The notes under the pieces: generated by a model
What the model was told of the DNA's origin: nothing
What the model saw: only the letters and a program-made list of their open reading frames with translations
The model's database searches: none
Shown here: positions 8,801-12,127 of the stretch, piece after piece
Layout: every line of letters begins with the position of its first letter
How positions within the stretch are numbered: position 1 is the first letter of the stretch
Program-made: the position numbers and the translations under genes
Assembly: GCA_015679605.1 (NCBI GenBank)
Contig: JAAAVE010000909.1
Coordinates: forward strand, 1 to 12,127
Length of the DNA: 12,127 nucleotides
From: Podila epigama
Lineage: Eukaryota > Mortierellomycota > Mortierellomycetes > Mortierellales > Mortierellaceae
Reading direction: 5' to 3'

Positions 8801-8985
8801 CATCGAGTCGTGCCACTTCTCGTCGGGGTAGTCTTTTGGGAGATGAAGTCATGCCCGACATGCCCATCGTCACGCGCCGACGCGCATCCTTGGCGCACCA
8901 GATCACGAACCATCCGAATCGTCAGAGTTATTTGGATGATTACAATGAACAAAAGATGCAGCAACAGCAGCATCATCAAAAGTAG
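5882..8985 (+). CDS. Single-pass membrane protein with long Ser-rich cytosolic tail (2 exons)
   Basis: Exon 1 is 5882-6572; exon 2 runs from 6890 (or 6917) to the TAG at 8983-8985, giving 928 (or 919) residues. The start is the first ATG after an in-frame TAA. Residues 1-65 are polar, with no signal peptide and no N-x-S/T sequon. A hydrophobic helix spans about 66-90 and is followed by YKRRAAQRKK, so the positive-inside rule puts the large C-terminal part in the cytosol. After it come an acidic patch (about 119-138, DDDNFDDLDDDLDE), Asn/Thr-rich linkers, and a Gln/His, Ser and Pro-rich tail. The tail holds a hexapeptide array (about 547-581), NPF/DPF motifs, many SP/TP sites and five R-x-(x)-S sites. 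One island (about 648-672, WYRKRASVIIPEGMAHVRLW) looks conserved and ordered. The C-terminus is Gln/His-rich (numbers from the 928-residue model). No enzyme domain is visible and I do not recognise the family. A membrane-anchored scaffold or sensor is inferred. Confidence 0.88.
6573..6889 (+). other. Intron of the membrane-protein gene (acceptor choice ambiguous)
   Basis: The donor is GTGAGT at 6573-6578, after ...SPSFN plus one base. Three CAG acceptors cluster at the far end: they end at 6889 (CTCTCAG|G, best exon match), 6908 (TTTCGCAG) and 6916 (GTCAG). Only 6889 and 6916 keep the frame; 6908 reaches TAA after about 15 codons. The first in-frame acceptor is used here, giving 317 bases. 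The intron contains stops in the exon 1 frame and an A12 run. No canonical branch site stands out. Confidence 0.75.
7838..7940 (+). repeat. 18-bp tandem repeat encoding S-(V/A)-S-(P/H)-G-Q hexapeptides
   Basis: Five complete 18-base units start at 7838, 7856, 7874, 7892 and 7910, and a partial sixth starts at 7928. They differ by one to three bases each and remain in frame. They encode a Ser/Gly/Gln array inside the cytosolic tail, with the His/Pro swap caused by CAT versus CCT. Array length may vary between strains. Confidence 0.93.
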
Positions 8986-9024
8986 TTTTTTTTTTTGTCA
9001 CTTTTTGGTGTGTGTTAAACAAAA

Positions 9025-9030
9025 AATAAA
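9025..9030 (+). terminator. AATAAA poly(A) signal of the plus-strand membrane-protein gene
   Basis: A consensus AATAAA lies 40 bases after the TAG stop, downstream of a T-rich stretch at 8985-9005. It is a plausible cleavage signal for a short 3' UTR. Confidence 0.55.
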
Positions 9031-9057
9031 TCCATCGCGTAAAAAAAATTTTATGTT

Positions 9058-9153
9058 TTTAAAAGTACAAGGAGATATCGACTGGTCTATGTATAAAAAG
9101 TCTATGGCAGGGGGGGGGAAAAAATGGGTGTAATGGTTTAAAAGTACAAGGAG
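9058..9153. repeat. Pair of 17-bp direct repeats in the convergent 3' region
   Basis: TTTAAAAGTACAAGGAG occurs identically at 9058-9074 and 9137-9153. Each copy is followed a few bases later by GATATC. The spacing is 79 bases from start to start. It lies between two convergent genes, where 3' UTR elements of either gene could reside. Confidence 0.85.
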
Positions 9154-9169
9154 GAAGAGACGATATCAT

Positions 9170-9229
9170 AAAAAAAAAAAAAAAAAAAAAAAAGGGAAAA
9201 GATAAAGAAAGAAAAAAAAAAAAAAAAAA
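9170..9229. repeat. Two long A tracts (A24 and A18) between convergent genes
   Basis: A24 spans 9170-9193 and A18 spans 9212-9229, separated by GGGAAAAGATAAAGAAAG. On the minus strand they become T tracts starting about six bases after the TGA stop of the LEA2-like gene, so they form its proximal 3' UTR. No clear AATAAA for the minus gene is visible. Confidence 0.9.
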
Positions 9230-9235
9230 TGGAAA

Positions 9236-11297
9236 TCATCGGGTGTCTTGCGAAATATCCTGGGGCGCGGGCAAAGATTCGGTGGGCGTGGCATGCGCTG
9301 GACAGAGGACATTATCCACACTGAACCGGAACTCGGGTTTCCACACCCATGCGAGCCCCCACACATGCAATTGGCCATAGACCATCAGATCTAACTTGGG
9401 CGGTGCAACTCTCAACGTCATGGATCCTTCCCGTGGCAAGGTGCATGCCCTCAAAAGTGTCTCGAATGTACCGTCCTCCTCGCCATCGGCGTGCTTCTTG
9501 GCCTTGTAATCCAACCGCATTGGCACTGACAGGACTTGTGACATTCCTGGTTGAATTATAAACGACGAGGGCAAATCTTCATTATTTGCAATCTTGTCGG
9601 CACTCATCTTGAGCAAGATCTATCATAGAATGGTTTGAATATAAACAAAAGATGATGCATTAGCCATTTGTATGGCTTTCATGTCCACAAACAAGTTTGA
9701 TCCCACTGGTTGATTGGGGGGGAGGGAAGTCGGGAAGAAAAAAAAATGGAGAAGAGGCCACATACCGAAACGTCAAATGAATCGACACGGATTGGCAAGT
9801 AATTCTGCCGACTGTCCACCAAGATCTGAATAGAGAACAACTCTCGAATCCGGTCCTTGGTCAATACTGGGTCGCCATCCGACGTCAATGACTCAAAGGT
9901 AAAGACAGGTGTACGGGGTATGATAAAGAACAAGGTAATCGCCAAACAGACAAACAAGGAAAAAGTCAAGCAAAGACACGATTTGCGTGAACAACAGCAG
10001 ATGCGTGGATCTTTCTCCTTTTGTCCCTCGAGTCCTTTCCTTCTCTGGCTGCTGCTGCGTCGTCGTTGCCGTCGTCGGTGACCCATAGCTCGGGCACGTC
10101 CTTCTTCCTCAGAGTCATCTGTCCAGTGACCCTTACGACGTGAGCGGCCGCTACTGTTGGTCAATCCACTGCGTGTGGCGCTGTCACCGCTAATGACGCC
10201 CAGTTTTTGAAGGATCACATCGTTCTCTGCATCTTCCACTGTCTGTTGTGTCTTTTTTTGAGTCCGCAAAGAGCCAATCTTGGATGGTCGGGAGGGTGTT
10301 GGATGAGCTAGCGAAGTAGTGGTCCGAGTGTCGATGGAGGATGGGTCGCCTGCGCTAATCCCGCTCGCACTCATATCCACTAGCGCGTACTCTTCCTTGT
10401 CGCCACCATCTGTGGTAATCAGACTAGATTTACCATTGCCAGACGTTTGTCCTCCTCGTTCGTTCGAAGCGGATTTCGTGTGGTGATGTTGATGCTGTCC
10501 CTCATAAAAGGACGCTGACAGCGCTTGACTAGAGTCCTGTCCTGAGAGAGCATGCGTGGGGTATCGTCCAATGCTGTTGCTTTGGTTATTGTTGTTGTTA
10601 TTATTGTTTGTGGTGGTAGTAGTAGTGGTGGTGGCAGTGGTGTTGTTGATGCTGTTGTTATGGCTCGCACTTGAATACCGCGAATCAAACGAAGACGAAA
10701 AGTCTTGGTTCATCATGGGAGAGCTGCCAAGCGAGAGGGTGGTGTATTGTGATCCAAGATAAGGTGATGTGGACGATGGTTGTTTCTTTTCGGATTGATG
10801 GTGGTTGTGGGAGTAGGCGGATCGGTAAGGGTCGGCAGCCCTGGCTTCTGACCGTGTCTCCTCTGGAGCCATGTACGGGCTAGAAATCAAGGCGGGTGAG
10901 GAGTATCCAGAGGCAGTTGCTGGGGCTGCAGCTCCGACGTGAGAACGGTAGCCGATGGAGCCAGATTCGAGAATGGAGGGGGAGGGTAGAGGGTGGTTCC
11001 CGCTGTAAGGACTGTAAGAAGAATAAGGCTGGTAAGGTGATTCTGGGCGGACGTGACTGTATGTGGCGGCGAGGGTTTGGCTGGCGGTGAGGGTGGGAGA
11101 TGCGCGGTAGAGATCTTCTCTGTGGACGGCAGCTGGAGGGGCGTGCATCATGGCAAAGACCTGCTCGTCCGTGAGCACGGTGCCATCCAGCAGGTGAAGA
11201 GGGATCTCGTGTATGTCCTCGGACGAACCCTTTGCGCCATGGTACTGTGAAGATAATGTCGCAATATTTTCGCGGATTGGTGATTGTGCTTGGTATT
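9236..11297 (-). CDS. Type II membrane protein with C-terminal LEA2-like domain (5' exon unresolved)
   Basis: Two exons are clear: 11297-9766 and 9619-9236 (TGA at 9238-9236). The first in-frame ATG is at 11151 (AMMHAPP), giving 589 residues, but coding-like sequence continues upstream (LDGTVLTDEQVFA) to an acceptor CTCTAG at 11298, so a start exon is missing. In numbers from 11151: a Tyr/Ser/Pro-rich disordered region, poly-Thr/Asn at 172-189, an Arg-rich block at 359-372 (RRRQRRRSSSQRRK), then CCCSRKSCLC leading into a membrane helix at about 392-411. IPRTPVFTF follows, then an all-beta-looking segment to about 560 (ILVDSRQNYLPIRVDSFDVS, spliced to ILLK, later VLSVPMRLDY and VYGQLHVWG). Short cytosolic-basic N-terminus, one helix, then P-x-F and LEA strands is the plan of plant NDR1/HIN1-like and fungal LEA2 proteins. 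The domain call is by pattern and is fairly likely; the biochemical role is unknown. Confidence 0.82.
9620..9765 (-). other. Intron within the LEA2-like domain
   Basis: The minus-strand donor TCG|GTATGT has its GT at 9765-9764; the acceptor GATAG ends at 9620. The length is 146 bases and both ends are at a codon boundary (phase 0). Reading through would replace the LEA2 strand with GLFSIFFSSR... and then a stop. A CTAAT about 47 bases before the acceptor is a plausible branch site. Joining gives FDVS-ILLKMSAD, which continues the expected strand. Confidence 0.85.
10585..10638 (-). repeat. Poly-Thr/poly-Asn low-complexity tract in the LEA2-like gene
   Basis: ACC/ACT then AAC/AAT codons encode T-A-T8 followed by N8 in the disordered N-terminal part. 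The tract is of mixed codons and keeps the frame. Confidence 0.9.
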
Positions 11298-12127
11298 CTA
11301 GAGGTCAGGGATAGATAGAGAGAGAGTGTGAGAGGGTGAGTGTGAGAATGAGTGTCTACAGTGCAGTACAACAGACTGTGTGTGTGTATGTGAAGGTGTG
11401 TGTGGATATGAATGAGTAAGCGATGGAAATGTACAAGGGTGTTTGTACATTTGTAACATTTGTAACATTGAGTTGAGTTGAGTGAAGGAGTGAGTGAAGG
11501 ACCCCGATCCGATCAAAAAAGCGGGAATTTCACCCAACAGCGACAATAATAATAATAATAGTATTAAAATCGAAAAAGGAATTAGCCGCGGTATCTTTTT
11601 TGTTCCTACTTTTACTCGCACATGGTGGGAAAACCCCATTCACTGCCACAACTACCCTCATTTCTTCTTGGATGTAGCCACGTTCTTCAAACACAGTTGT
11701 TACCCTTGTTTTTTTTCTACAGTACTGTTCTTTTCTTTCGTCCAAGAAAACTTTTTTTTTTCCCTCCTTGCCGCTCATTCTCCCACCAAAAGAATCAAAA
11801 GAATAAAAGAATGGAAATTCGCAATAATAATGATGTGGAAATAACGAAAATAACCTGGGAAGAATCTTCCCGGGAAGGGGTTTTTTTTTTGATGGCGACG
11901 ACATCCGACAAACAAGCCAAGCCTTTTGTCAAAATCACTCAAATGGGTGGCCAATGGGTAGTCAATGGGTGGTTCATGGATGGATATGGGTGTGGATATG
12001 GATTGAACGGATGGATGGTATGATAAGAAAAAGAAAAAGAAAAAGAAACAAGAATGAATGCACACTGCAATTGCATTGACAACCACAACAATGCTATGGT
12101 CGATTGTGCGATGGTCATCAACAAAAA
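11298..12127 (-). promoter_or_regulatory. Upstream region and probable first intron of the LEA2-like gene
   Basis: The minus-strand sequence ends in CCCTGACCTCTAG at 11298, with a CTGAC branch-like site close by and CT/CA-rich simple sequence before it. This looks like a 3' splice site; a TGA lies in frame just upstream. I could not fix the donor or the initiator ATG. The stretch also holds (AAT)n at about 11545-11560, an ATTTGTAAC repeat at about 11448-11468, a 12-base perfect palindrome CTTCCCGGGAAG at 11866-11877 with AGGGG at 11876-11880, imperfect CAATGGGTGG repeats at 11939-11975 and (AAGAAA)4 at about 12026-12048. No other gene is seen. Confidence 0.5.

Noticed and set aside
9170-9229. 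The A24 and A18 runs as poly(A) tails of retroposed copies
   Set aside because: No target-site duplication or retroelement sequence lies upstream. The runs sit in the 3' UTR overlap of two ordinary genes.

Overview
The window reads as nuclear DNA of a filamentous fungus. The evidence is spliceosomal introns with GTGAGT and GTATGT donors, long disordered proteins rich in Gln, Ser and Asn, a fungal-style AATAAA signal, and dense microsatellites between genes. An early-diverging lineage (Mucoromycota, perhaps Mortierellomycotina) is my guess from general style only. I see no bacterial operon, CRISPR array, transposon, rRNA or tRNA.

Layout from left to right. (1) Positions 1-1552, minus strand: the N-terminal 517 codons of a Gln-rich, prion-like protein, probably a transcriptional or RNA regulator, which continues past the left edge. 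Its visible end is a pure (CAA)17 run. (2) Positions 1553-5881: a 4.3 kb divergent intergenic region with no convincing protein gene. It is filled with TG, GA, GTT and hexamer repeats. Its strand composition flips near 4370: the plus strand is purine-rich to the left and pyrimidine-rich to the right, so each flanking gene has a pyrimidine-rich leader on its own sense strand. (3) Positions 5882-8985, plus strand: a two-exon gene for a single-pass membrane protein of about 919-928 residues. It has a short N-terminus, one transmembrane helix, an acidic patch and a very long Ser-rich tail carrying a hexapeptide repeat array, five basophilic-kinase sites and NPF/DPF motifs. I do not recognise its family. 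(4) Positions 8986-9235: a compact convergent 3' region with a poly(A) signal, a 17-bp direct repeat and two long A tracts. (5) Positions 9236-11297, minus strand: a multi-exon gene for a type II membrane protein with a disordered basic N-terminus, a Cys-rich membrane segment and a C-terminal LEA2-like (NDR1/HIN1-like) domain. Its initiator exon is not resolved. (6) Positions 11298-12127: the upstream region of gene 5, with a likely intron, a heat-shock-element-like palindrome and an AGGGG motif.

The two membrane proteins are convergent neighbours, and nothing in the sequence proves that they work together. Both put a long disordered, phosphorylation-prone segment on the predicted cytosolic side of one membrane helix. 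A role at the cell surface or on an endomembrane, in stress or trafficking, is plausible but inferred.
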